A DNA stretch of 5,369 nt. Origin: Verrucomicrobiota bacterium. GTDB lineage: Bacteria > Verrucomicrobiota > Kiritimatiellia > Kiritimatiellales > Tichowtungiaceae. The notes under the pieces were generated by a model. It had not been told where the DNA came from, searched no databases, and saw nothing but the letters and a program-made list of their open reading frames with translations. The stretch is from assembly GCA_030619095.1 (NCBI GenBank), contig JAUXCB010000125.1:1-5369 (forward strand), read 5' to 3'. Position 1 is the first letter of the stretch. Each line of letters begins with the position of its first letter. Made by a program: the position numbers and the translations under genes. Positions 1 to 5,369 of the stretch are shown here, piece by piece.

Positions 1-75
1 GGCAGGCCCTGAGAAAACTTTGTGGTTTTCCAAATAGCGAAAAAGGGTAGACTCCCCAACGAAAGAGAGGTTTGA

Positions 76-1047
76 ATGAAACTGATTTTTTTTGCACTGA
101 TTCTCCTGATGATGATCTCCTGCCAGTATCAGGCTGTAGAAAAAGAGGATCCCTTCACAACAATTCATCGCCCGAATGCCCGATGGCAAGCCCCCGCACA
201 GACGAGACCGCCGCCCCCTCCGACTGTGAAAATACCCTCTTCTCCCATGTTGACGAAAAAAAGCATTGCGCAGGAAAAACAAGGGCCCTCTCTAAAAATC
301 TACAAGGTACACTACGCCGACCCCGCGGAGGTCGCCAAGGTGATTCCGCTGATGATGCCCTCCCCCGAAGGGTTCACCCTTGAAACCGTCGACCGCAAGC
401 TGGTGGTGCGTGGAACGCCCGCACAACATGAGGTCGTCCGTACGATGCTTCGCGATCTGGATGCTCCGCCGAAAAATATTCAGGTTCTGGTCCACTTCAA
501 CACTCGCGGCGGTTCCTACAACAAGGAGGCCGGCATCCGCCCAAGAGGCCCAATGGTCATTGATCGCGGAGGGGTTCACGGATCGCTTCAGGGGCGGTTA
601 CGCGACCAGAGCACGAGCTCTCGCGAAAACACCACACAGATGCTGGTGGCCGCCGATGGACGTTCCGCGTCGATCCGCGTCGGCGAATCGGTGCCCCATA
701 TTGCCTGGCTGACCGAATATGGTCGGCGATGGGGCTATGTGCGTAACGTGGGCATTGAATGGCGTGATGTGGGATCATTTCTGGCCATGGAACCGACCCT
801 TGTCGGTTCGGGCATGATCCGCATTCGCCTCATTCCGGAGCTGAGCGGACGGCTGGAGAATGGAGAGCGGCATCGTATCCAGTTCACCCATCTGGCCACC
901 GAAGTGACTGTTCGTGACGGCCAGACCCTTTCGATCGGTGGGTTCTCAAAGGATAAGGATTTCTCATCTAAATTCCTGATCGGCCGCAGCCGCCACGGCG
1001 AATCCACCATTACAGATATCACGCTGACCCCGCATATTTTGGATTAG
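76..1047 (+). CDS. Short secretin-like outer-membrane lipoprotein
   Basis: The 323-residue product begins with a lipoprotein signal peptide: K2, a hydrophobic stretch to about residue 15 and a lipobox ending MISC with Cys16 as the likely lipidated residue. A proline-rich linker follows (about 44-58, including PPPPP). Residues about 72-133 resemble a secretin N-domain (KIYKVHYADPAEVAKVI, then KLVVRGTPAQHEVVRTML). The C-terminal part resembles the secretin core: DGRSASIRVGESVP (194-207), VGIEW (225-229), a RLIPELSG segment (251-258), TEVTVRDGQTLSIGGF (275-290) and a final TLTPHIL (317-322). GspD or PilQ secretins usually exceed 600 residues with several N-domains; this protein has one, and the strands normally preceding the DGxxASIxVG motif look shortened, so it may not form a pore. 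An AGAGAGG-like Shine-Dalgarno (64-70) lies 5 nt before the ATG. Fold assignment is fairly confident; function is unknown. The 75 bases upstream hold no convincing promoter. Confidence 0.8.
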   Translation: MKLIFFALILLMMISCQYQAVEKEDPFTTIHRPNARWQAPAQTRPPPPPTVKIPSSPMLTKKSIAQEKQGPSLKIYKVHYADPAEVAKVIPLMMPSPEGFTLETVDRKLVVRGTPAQHEVVRTMLRDLDAPPKNIQVLVHFNTRGGSYNKEAGIRPRGPMVIDRGGVHGSLQGRLRDQSTSSRENTTQMLVAADGRSASIRVGESVPHIAWLTEYGRRWGYVRNVGIEWRDVGSFLAMEPTLVGSGMIRIRLIPELSGRLENGERHRIQFTHLATEVTVRDGQTLSIGGFSKDKDFSSKFLIGRSRHGESTITDITLTPHILD

Positions 1048-1052
1048 GAATT

Positions 1053-1787
1053 ATGACCCGACCAACCCTCGCACTGCTTTGCGCCGGACTGTTTGCCGGA
1101 ATTGCTTCCGCCCGTTTTGTTGGCAATCCTGAGGATATTCCGGAGGCCGGGCGAATCCGAATTGACGGAAAGCTGAACGACTGGCAGAGGGCAAAATGGA
1201 CTCCGCTGGAGGCACCGATTGAGGGCAATCCTGTCCATATCTCCAACGCCCGCTGGACGATCTCGTGGGACGAAGATGCGGTCGTCTACATCGCGGTGCA
1301 GTATGATGATGCGGATATCATTCTGGAAGACGGGGGCATGAACTCCAACGCTCAGGACTGCGTGGAAATCTATGTGCGCGGCGACACAGGAAGCTCTCCG
1401 AAAGAATACTCGAAGGACCAGTCAAGCGCACAGCAATACACCTTCGGCCTGTCGAAGAACCGGCAGATCAGCTGGAAAAAACTTGGAGCCCGGGAAGCTT
1501 TTCCGATCCACAATCCGGCGAAGGCTGCGGTGACCCTTGAGGGCAATACGTTCACCTATGAAATCATGGTGCAGTTGTACGACCGCTTTGACGCCACAAC
1601 CAGGCGCAGATGCAGCAAAACCGAGGTGTATCCGGAGGACGAAGAAGGCCCGGATATTGAAATCGGGCTCGATATCGCCATCATCGATGTCGGCAAGACC
1701 GGCTATGCAGGCATGAAGGCCGAAAACACCCTCGCAGGCAAACGAACCGACGCGGATCAGATTGCCGAACACCAGCTGAGCGACTAG
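1053..1787 (+). CDS. Secreted CBM9/DOMON-like carbohydrate-binding-type protein
   Basis: The 244-residue product has a Sec signal peptide: R3, hydrophobic core LALLCAGLFAGIASA and a signal peptidase I site after ASA at residue 20. The rest matches the pattern of the family 9 carbohydrate-binding-module-like (CBM9_1/DOMON-like) beta-sandwich: IRIDGKLNDWQRAKWTPL (35-52), ARWTISWDEDAVVYIAVQYDD (66-86) and the DCVEIYVRG strand (102-110), with FTYEIMVQL (167-175) and IEIGLDIAIID (202-212) as later strands. There is no catalytic domain, so it is a stand-alone binding-type domain. In this family such domains bind sugars, or sometimes haem or unknown ligands; the ligand here cannot be told. The ATG lies 5 bp after the stop of the secretin-like gene, and its short AGGA Shine-Dalgarno (1046-1049) overlaps that stop codon. 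The two are therefore very likely co-transcribed and may work together in the envelope. The domain call is fairly sure; the role is open. Confidence 0.78.
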   Translation: MTRPTLALLCAGLFAGIASARFVGNPEDIPEAGRIRIDGKLNDWQRAKWTPLEAPIEGNPVHISNARWTISWDEDAVVYIAVQYDDADIILEDGGMNSNAQDCVEIYVRGDTGSSPKEYSKDQSSAQQYTFGLSKNRQISWKKLGAREAFPIHNPAKAAVTLEGNTFTYEIMVQLYDRFDATTRRRCSKTEVYPEDEEGPDIEIGLDIAIIDVGKTGYAGMKAENTLAGKRTDADQIAEHQLSD

Positions 1788-1793
1788 CCTTTT

Positions 1794-1810
1794 TCGGCTC
1801 ATAGAGCCGA
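1794..1810 (+). terminator. Hairpin just after the CBM9-like gene, possible weak terminator
   Basis: TCGGCTC and GAGCCGA form a perfect 7-bp stem around a 3-base ATA loop, beginning 6 bases after the stop codon at 1787. The placement suits a 3'-end structure. A T-run precedes the stem on the + strand and no T-run follows it, so it lacks the classic U-tract of an intrinsic terminator. It may serve transcript stability or 3'-end trimming instead. Confidence 0.35.
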
Positions 1811-1829
1811 CGCTGCATATTCGGAGAGG

Positions 1830-1847
1830 TCCGCATCACCCTGCGGA
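1830..1847. repeat. Small inverted repeat in the spacer
   Basis: TCCGCA and TGCGGA form a perfect 6-bp stem around a 6-base loop, 20 bases past the first hairpin. No U-tract follows on either strand. It could be a second folding element at the 3' end of the upstream transcript, or chance. Confidence 0.35.
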
Positions 1848-1885
1848 TTCTGCAATAGGCTCGCAACGAAGCTCTAACAAAATAT

Positions 1886-1909
1886 CCTTTGTGTCTTTGC
1901 GGCTTCGTG
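1886..1909. repeat. Degenerate 8-bp tandem repeat (three copies)
   Basis: Three consecutive octamers, CCTTTGTG, TCTTTGCG and GCTTCGTG, share the pattern nCTTyGyG with exact 8-bp spacing. The period is not a multiple of three and the stretch lies in the spacer before the NagD-like gene, so it is non-coding. From memory, similar CTTTGTG-type filler recurs in spacers of several PVC and other environmental bacterial genomes; that is recollection, not a search result. Confidence 0.55.
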
Positions 1910-1916
1910 GCCATAG

Positions 1917-1956
1917 TTTCCAATCGTTGAAAGGAAAAGTTCCCACCCGTGGAAAA
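1917..1956. repeat. Two adjacent imperfect palindromes upstream of the NagD-like gene
   Basis: The first unit (1917-1932) pairs TTTCCA with TTGAAA around ATCG, with one mismatch. The second (1940-1956) pairs TTCCCAC with GTGGAAA around CC, with one mismatch. Both are variants of a TTTCCA...TGGAAA palindrome and sit directly upstream of the start codon at 1965. A related TTTTCC...GAAAAA stretch occurs at 26-45, before the first gene. They could be a dispersed intergenic repeat or an operator-like site; the sequence alone does not decide. Confidence 0.45.
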
Positions 1957-1964
1957 CCGGAGAG

Positions 1965-2744
1965 ATGATGAAAAATTTACAGAACAAGAAGGCGTTCATC
2001 TGCGACATGGACGGAGTGATTTACCACGGCAACAAATTGCTTCCGGGAGTGTTGGAGTTTGTGCAGTGGTTGCAGAAAGAAGAGAAAAAGTTCTTGTTCC
2101 TGACAAACAGCAGCGCGCGCACGCTCCGCGAGCTAAGCCAAAAGTTAGCCCGCATGGGGCTGGATGTAGATGAGAGCCACTTTTATACCAGCGCACGAGC
2201 TACCGCAATTTTCCTTGCGGCCCAAAAACCGGGCGGAAGCGCCTATGTAATCGGCGATGCCGGCATCATCAACGCGCTCTACGACGAAGGCTATTCGATC
2301 AATGACACCAACCCCGACTATGTGGTGGTGAGCGAAAGCGCCAACTATGACTACGCGCGACTCTGCCACGCAGTCAAACTCGTCTTTAGCGGTGCAAAAC
2401 TGATTGGAACCAACCCTGACCTGACCGGCCCAACCGAAGCGGGCATTGTTCCAGCCACAGGCGCACTCATGGCACCCATTGAACTGACGACAGGCGCGAA
2501 GGCTTATTACGTCGGCAAGCCGAACCCGCTGATGATGCGAAACGCACTCAAAAAGCTGGGATGCCAACGCGAAGAGACCGTGATTGTGGGCGACCGTATG
2601 GACACCGATATCATTGCGGGAGTTGAAGCGGAAATCGCAACCGTTCTTGTGTTAAGTGGTGTCACACAGCGCGAAGATCTTCCAACCTACGCCTATCAAC
2701 CGGACTACATTCTTAATGGGGTCGGCGACATCGTGCCGGATTAG
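1965..2744 (+). CDS. NagD-type HAD-superfamily (subclass IIA) phosphatase
   Basis: The 259-residue cytoplasmic product has all four HAD motifs: DMDGV (14-18; Asp14 nucleophile, Asp16 general acid/base), LTNSS (46-50), the motif III Lys185 in VGKPNP, and GDRMDTDI (209-216) for Mg2+ binding. The cap domain lies between motifs II and III, as in subclass IIA, and the segment GTNPDLTGPTEAGIVPATGA (148-167) is typical of NagD relatives. Length is close to E. coli NagD (about 250). Family members dephosphorylate nucleotide or sugar phosphates; the substrate here is not known, and no amino-sugar genes lie nearby. Start choice: ATG at 1965 or the adjacent ATG at 1968. GGAGAG (1959-1964) abuts the first and is 3 nt from the second, while GGAAAA (1951-1956) is 8 nt from the first. 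The two differ by one Met. The stop overlaps the convergent Dabb gene by 4 bp. Confidence 0.9.
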   Translation: MMKNLQNKKAFICDMDGVIYHGNKLLPGVLEFVQWLQKEEKKFLFLTNSSARTLRELSQKLARMGLDVDESHFYTSARATAIFLAAQKPGGSAYVIGDAGIINALYDEGYSINDTNPDYVVVSESANYDYARLCHAVKLVFSGAKLIGTNPDLTGPTEAGIVPATGALMAPIELTTGAKAYYVGKPNPLMMRNALKKLGCQREETVIVGDRMDTDIIAGVEAEIATVLVLSGVTQREDLPTYAYQPDYILNGVGDIVPD

Positions 2745-3019
2745 CTTTCGTAGTCACAGACTTCGCGTCCGGCGACGAGTGGTTTGACAAAACCTACAAC
2801 CTCCTGATGCGCAGGATGTGCCTGATAGATCACAAGACCTTCGTTCGAATCAAATTCTGAATAAAGCGACATCGTTCCCGCCGCATCATCCATTCCGATT
2901 TCCATCACCTTCAGCTCCGGAATGATTTCCGTCAGCCCCTCGAGGCGTACTTTGATCTCCGCCTTCTGTTCGGCGGTGGTCTCCTCTTTAATGGGCCAGA
3001 TTACAATGTGTTTCAGCAT
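2741..3019 (-). CDS. Dabb-domain (stress-responsive alpha/beta-barrel) small protein
   Basis: The 92-residue product beginning MLKHIVIWPIKEE is a single Dabb (dimeric alpha/beta-barrel, ferredoxin-like) domain: the N-terminal KHIV strand, a helix EQKAEIKVRLEGL, a LKVMEIG strand, and the C-terminal signature YQAHPAHQEVVGFVKPL followed by CDYE. These proteins dimerise. Some members in other organisms are stress-induced or catalytic (for example polyketide cyclases), but most bacterial ones have no known substrate. The frame stays open upstream to 3151, but that extension overlaps the gcvPB 3' end and translates low-complexity repeat. The family-typical start is therefore the ATG at 3017-3019, preceded by a weak GGA (8 nt away) inside the 7-bp repeat. 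It lies 58 bp downstream of gcvPB on the same strand and may be co-transcribed. Its stop overlaps the NagD-like stop in the shared TTAG at 2741-2744. Confidence 0.85.
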   Translation of the reverse strand: MLKHIVIWPIKEETTAEQKAEIKVRLEGLTEIIPELKVMEIGMDDAAGTMSLYSEFDSNEGLVIYQAHPAHQEVVGFVKPLVAGREVCDYES

Positions 3020-3021
3020 TT

Positions 3022-3049
3022 TAGATTTCCAATTTGCGATTTTTGATTT
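3022..3049 (-). repeat. 7-bp tandem repeat (four copies) holding the leader of the Dabb gene
   Basis: Read on the minus strand, four consecutive heptamers fit AAATYNN: AAATCAA, AAATCGC, AAATTGG and AAATCTA. They end 2 bases before the Dabb start codon, and the only Shine-Dalgarno-like triplet (GGA) is inside them. The array is AT-rich and adjoins the 8-bp array at 3053-3084 with a 3-base gap. Confidence 0.7.
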
Positions 3050-3052
3050 CCC

Positions 3053-3084
3053 AACACTCCACCACTCCCATACTCCACTACTCC
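3053..3084 (-). repeat. 8-bp tandem repeat (four copies) across the gcvPB stop
   Basis: Read on the minus strand, four consecutive octamers share GGAGT: GGAGTAGT, GGAGTATG, GGAGTGGT and GGAGTGTT. The first copy contains the last gcvPB sense codon (GAG) and its TAG stop (3080-3078). The array therefore begins at the end of the gene and fills the first half of the spacer. An 8-bp period does not keep a reading frame. Confidence 0.75.
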
Positions 3085-4538
3085 GCAGCCGCAGGCTGCA
3101 CATACACCAAGTCCATATTCTTGGCGGCGGCAACTTCATCAAGACGTCCAACGGACGTGGTGATCGGTGCGGCTTTTAATGAATCTGGGTCCGTTTGGGA
3201 AAGCTCCGCAATCTCTTCCATCATGGCCACAAACTCATCGAGCGTCTCTTTGGTCTCGGTTTCGGTCGGCTCAATCATAATGGCTTCGGGCACATTAAGC
3301 GGAAAGTAAACGGTGGGTGCATGCACACCGCGATCAAGTAGCGCTTTGGCGAGATCGAGCGTGTGAATTCCCTCGCCCAGCGACTTGCCACTAAACACAC
3401 ACTCATGCATACAACGCCCCTCTGAAACGGCCGGATAGGCCCCGCGCAGTTTTTCGAGCAGATAGTTCGCATTGAGCACCGCGCGGTCGCTGGTTCCTCG
3501 CAACCCCTCACGACCGAGCATCAGCAGATAGGCATAGGCGCGAACAAGAATTGAAAAGTTTCCGTAAAACGGTGCAACATAGCCGATGCTCTTCGGATGG
3601 TCATAATCAAGCGTATAGACACCATCCTTGGTTTTCGCAATACGCGAAATTGGCAGATAGGGCTGTAGCTTTTCGCAAACGCCGACCGGGCCGGAGCCGG
3701 GCCCGCCGCCGCCGTGCGGCGTCGAAAACGATTTGTGCAGATTGAGGTGACAGATATCAAACCCGAGATTGCCAGGCTTAATGCGCCCCATAATGGCGTT
3801 GAAGTTGGCGCCGTCGTAATACATCAGCCCGTCCACTGCATGTACGGCATCGATAATCTCTTTCACTCGCGGATTAAACACACCCAGCGTACTGGGAAGC
3901 GTCAACATCACCCCTGCCGTCTCCTCATTGAGAGCTTCCTTAAACAGATCAATATCCATATCACCACTGGCATCAGACGGGATGGTCACCACATCGTACC
4001 CACCGAGCGCCGCACTGGCCGGATTGGTTCCATGCGCCGAATCGGGAATAATGATGTGGGTCTTCTTGTTTCCACGATCACGGTGATAGGCCGCCATCAT
4101 CATCACCGCAGTCAACTCACCGTGCGAGCCGGCCATCGGTTGCAGAGTGAACTCGGCCAAACCGGTAATTTCAGAAAGCAGGCGCTCGGTGTTATAAAGA
4201 ATTTGAAGCGACCCCTGAGTGAGAAGCCCCCCGTGGCGCAACTGCGGCCAGAGCGGATGAACTTCACACAATTCCGGCATTGAGGCAGCGGCCTCGCAAG
4301 CGCGCGGGTTATATTTCATCGTGCAGGAACCCAACGGATAAAAATGGGTGTCGACTGAATAATTGAGGCGAGAGAGTTTGGTGTAATGACGCACCACTTC
4401 GCTCTCCGACACCTCCGGCAGTTCCGGCGGTTCCGCGCGCAACAACTCGGTCGGCACCATCTCTTCCGGAGAAATCTTGTCTTCCGGAATCCGCACCCCG
4501 CCCCGCCCTTTTGAACTCAATTCATAAATCAATTTCAT
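3078..4538 (-). CDS. gcvPB: Glycine dehydrogenase (decarboxylating) subunit 2, P-protein beta chain
   Basis: GcvPB forms the P-protein with GcvPA. The PLP-dependent enzyme decarboxylates glycine and passes the aminomethyl group to lipoylated H-protein (GcvH) in the cytoplasmic glycine cleavage system. The 486-residue product has the usual GcvPB length and landmarks: YPLGSCTMKYNP (67-78), QPMAGSHGEL (132-141 region), SAHGTNPASA (167-176), DGANFNAIMG (242-251), and HLNLHKSFSTPHGGGGPG (264-281), whose Lys269 should bind PLP. The C-terminal region ITTSVGRLDEVAAAKNMDL is family-typical. Start choice: ATG at 4538, 9 nt from a strong AAAGGAAGGG (4548-4557). An upstream TTG at 4544 would be only 3 nt from that site. 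The partner gene gcvPA, normally directly upstream, is not in the window; a RhuM-family gene ends 2 bp before this start. No internal stop or missing key residue was seen. Confidence 0.96.
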   Translation of the reverse strand: MKLIYELSSKGRGGVRIPEDKISPEEMVPTELLRAEPPELPEVSESEVVRHYTKLSRLNYSVDTHFYPLGSCTMKYNPRACEAAASMPELCEVHPLWPQLRHGGLLTQGSLQILYNTERLLSEITGLAEFTLQPMAGSHGELTAVMMMAAYHRDRGNKKTHIIIPDSAHGTNPASAALGGYDVVTIPSDASGDMDIDLFKEALNEETAGVMLTLPSTLGVFNPRVKEIIDAVHAVDGLMYYDGANFNAIMGRIKPGNLGFDICHLNLHKSFSTPHGGGGPGSGPVGVCEKLQPYLPISRIAKTKDGVYTLDYDHPKSIGYVAPFYGNFSILVRAYAYLLMLGREGLRGTSDRAVLNANYLLEKLRGAYPAVSEGRCMHECVFSGKSLGEGIHTLDLAKALLDRGVHAPTVYFPLNVPEAIMIEPTETETKETLDEFVAMMEEIAELSQTDPDSLKAAPITTSVGRLDEVAAAKNMDLVYVQPAAAE

Positions 4539-4540
4539 AA

Positions 4541-5369
4541 TCAACAGCCCTTCCTTTCAGGCAAATTCTTTACAACTCGATCAAAATCGGAGATATAGTT
4601 TTGATCCTGAACCACCCGAAACGTATCGTATTCAGACTCCGCTCTCAACTTCGCCTCAAGAGCCGAAACCGTTCCGCTATCAAGTAAAAGAGGATAGTCC
4701 GAAAGCTCCAGGAATTTGTCTAGAAAAACCACCCAATCCTTCATATTCATCACCACGCCGCGCGTGGCTCTGTTTTCCGCCAAATCCAAGTAAGCAGAAA
4801 CAATTCGTTCCAGCTCCTTCAAATGCTCTTCATTGAGGTAATTTTTCGCAATCGACACATCGGCCTTGAGTATTTTTCCGGAGGGAGCCTGCTTCCATGT
4901 TTTCAGCCCCATCGAAATCTTATTCGCATCGGCTTCGGTATAGATAATTTCTGCCGCCGTTCTCCCTCGAATCGCCCAATGGAGTTTGTTTTGTACGGTC
5001 GCAAAGAATAGACGGGTGACCTCATCGTTCCGGTCATAATCGGCAGACAACGCATAAATATCGGTGATCTTCTGATAAAACCGTCTTTCGCTGATGCGTA
5101 TTTCCCGGATGCGACCGAGCATCTCATCGAAATAGTCCTTCCCGAAATGCTGCACCTGCTTCAGACGCTCATCATCCATCGCAAAGCCCTTCACGATATA
5201 CTCATGAAGAACCTCCGTTGCCCACCGTCTAAACTCCGTGGCGCGGTGCGAATTCACCCGATACCCAACGGCAGTGATCGCTCGGAGATTGTAAAACGCA
5301 ACCTCTCGAACCTGTGTTTTCCCCTCGATAGCCCCGTGCGGAGTGGTCTGTGCAAAATTTGCACAGACC
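4541..5369 (-). CDS. RhuM-family protein, 5'-truncated by the window edge
   Basis: The frame is open to the right edge and gives 275 residues plus stop. Landmarks of the RhuM family (named after a gene of Salmonella pathogenicity island SPI-3) run throughout: VCANFAQTTPHGAIEGKTQ at the edge, then FYNLRAITAVGYRVNSHRAT, RRWATEVLHEYIVKGFAMDD, FGKDYFDEMLGRIREIR, SERRFYQKITDIYALSADYD, FFATVQNKLHWAI, TAAEIIYTEADA, GLKTWK, AKNYLNEEHLKELERIVSAY and LDLAENRATRG. Full members are about 330-345 residues, so roughly 60 N-terminal residues lie outside. The GTG at 5257 is Val within YRVNSHR and is not the start. Biochemical function is not established; relatives often sit in mobile or defence islands, sometimes near restriction-modification genes. 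Its TGA lies 2 bp before gcvPB ATG, and it looks more AT-rich than gcvPB, which would fit acquisition. No signal peptide or membrane segment is visible. Confidence 0.92.
   Translation of the reverse strand, partial: VCANFAQTTPHGAIEGKTQVREVAFYNLRAITAVGYRVNSHRATEFRRWATEVLHEYIVKGFAMDDERLKQVQHFGKDYFDEMLGRIREIRISERRFYQKITDIYALSADYDRNDEVTRLFFATVQNKLHWAIRGRTAAEIIYTEADANKISMGLKTWKQAPSGKILKADVSIAKNYLNEEHLKELERIVSAYLDLAENRATRGVVMNMKDWVVFLDKFLELSDYPLLLDSGTVSALEAKLRAESEYDTFRVVQDQNYISDFDRVVKNLPERKGC
4548..4557 (-). promoter_or_regulatory. Ribosome binding site of gcvPB inside the rhuM-like 3' end
   Basis: The minus strand reads AAAGGAAGGG here, 9 nt before ATG 4538. It favours that ATG over the TTG at 4544. 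The same bases code the Glu-Arg-Lys-Gly end of the RhuM-like protein, so translation of the two genes is probably coupled. Confidence 0.75.
5345..5369. repeat. Perfect 25-base palindrome at the window edge, inside the RhuM-like gene
   Basis: The 12-base arm GGTCTGTGCAAA and its exact reverse complement flank a single central A, and the right arm ends on the last base of the window. On the minus strand it codes Val-Cys-Ala-Asn-Phe-Ala-Gln-Thr, a segment conserved in the family. The symmetry may therefore be a by-product of coding, though a perfect 12-bp arm is long for that. Confidence 0.85.

Noticed and set aside
20..53. Possible sigma-70 promoter before the first gene (TTTTCC, 16-bp gap, TAGACT)
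   Set aside because: The -35 match is very poor and the sequence left of the window is unknown, so the gene may belong to a longer operon.
1422..1802. 126-codon open frame on the - strand opposite the CBM9-like gene
   Set aside because: It is a shadow of a gene with a signal peptide and a recognisable domain; its own translation shows no coherent domain.
1889..1917. Possible promoter before the NagD-like gene (TTGTGT, 17-bp gap, CATAGT)
   Set aside because: The spacing is right, but both hexamers are weak and fall in the 8-bp repeat, where such matches arise easily.
2145..2567. 140-codon open frame on the - strand opposite the NagD-like gene
   Set aside because: It lies wholly within the well-supported phosphatase gene, and its Cys/His/Val-rich translation has no family features.
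3020..3151. 44-residue N-terminal extension of the Dabb frame
   Set aside because: It overlaps the gcvPB 3' end and translates the tandem repeats into low-complexity Trp/Ser/Lys-rich sequence; the family start is at 3019.
3690..3720. GC-rich GCC/GGC run resembling a triplet repeat
   Set aside because: It codes the conserved Gly-rich HGGGGPG segment after the PLP-binding Lys of gcvPB, so the composition is explained by the protein.
3714..4283. 189-codon open frame on the + strand opposite gcvPB
   Set aside because: It is antisense to a clearly conserved gcvPB region, has His/Arg-rich composition typical of a shadow frame, and shows no recognisable domain.

Overview
The window reads as chromosomal DNA of a Gram-negative bacterium with roughly 50-55% GC by eye. 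A lipoprotein carrying secretin-type sequence implies an outer membrane. A secreted CBM9-like protein, a split glycine dehydrogenase (GcvPB form), and spacers filled with short-period tandem repeats together suggest the PVC group, perhaps a Kiritimatiellota/Verrucomicrobia-like organism. That placement is inference from gene style and spacer style; no marker gene is present to prove it. No tRNA, rRNA, CRISPR array or transposase was seen.

Layout. Left part (+ strand): a short secretin-like lipoprotein (76-1047) and, 5 bp later, a secreted CBM9/DOMON-like protein (1053-1787), probably one transcript. A 177-bp spacer follows (1788-1964). It holds two small hairpins, a degenerate 8-bp tandem repeat and two adjacent imperfect palindromes. 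Then comes a NagD-type HAD phosphatase (1965-2744, + strand). Right part (- strand, read right to left): the 3' part of a RhuM-family gene running off the right edge (5369-4541), then gcvPB (4538-3078) starting only 2 bp after it, then a Dabb-domain small protein (3019-2741). The last overlaps the convergent NagD-like gene by 4 bp. The 58-bp gap between gcvPB and the Dabb gene is almost entirely two back-to-back tandem arrays, one of 8-bp period and one of 7-bp period.

How the genes work together. GcvPB is one half of the P-protein of the glycine cleavage system. Its partner GcvPA is normally encoded directly upstream, but here a RhuM-family gene, of a type often found in accessory or defence islands, occupies that position and supplies the gcvPB ribosome binding site. 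The secretin-like/CBM9-like pair looks like a cell-envelope module of unknown role. The NagD-like phosphatase and the Dabb protein have no clear link to their neighbours. Nothing here amounts to a convincing complete new system. The points most worth checking are the rhuM-gcvPB junction, the secretin-like/CBM9 pair and the tandem-repeat spacers.
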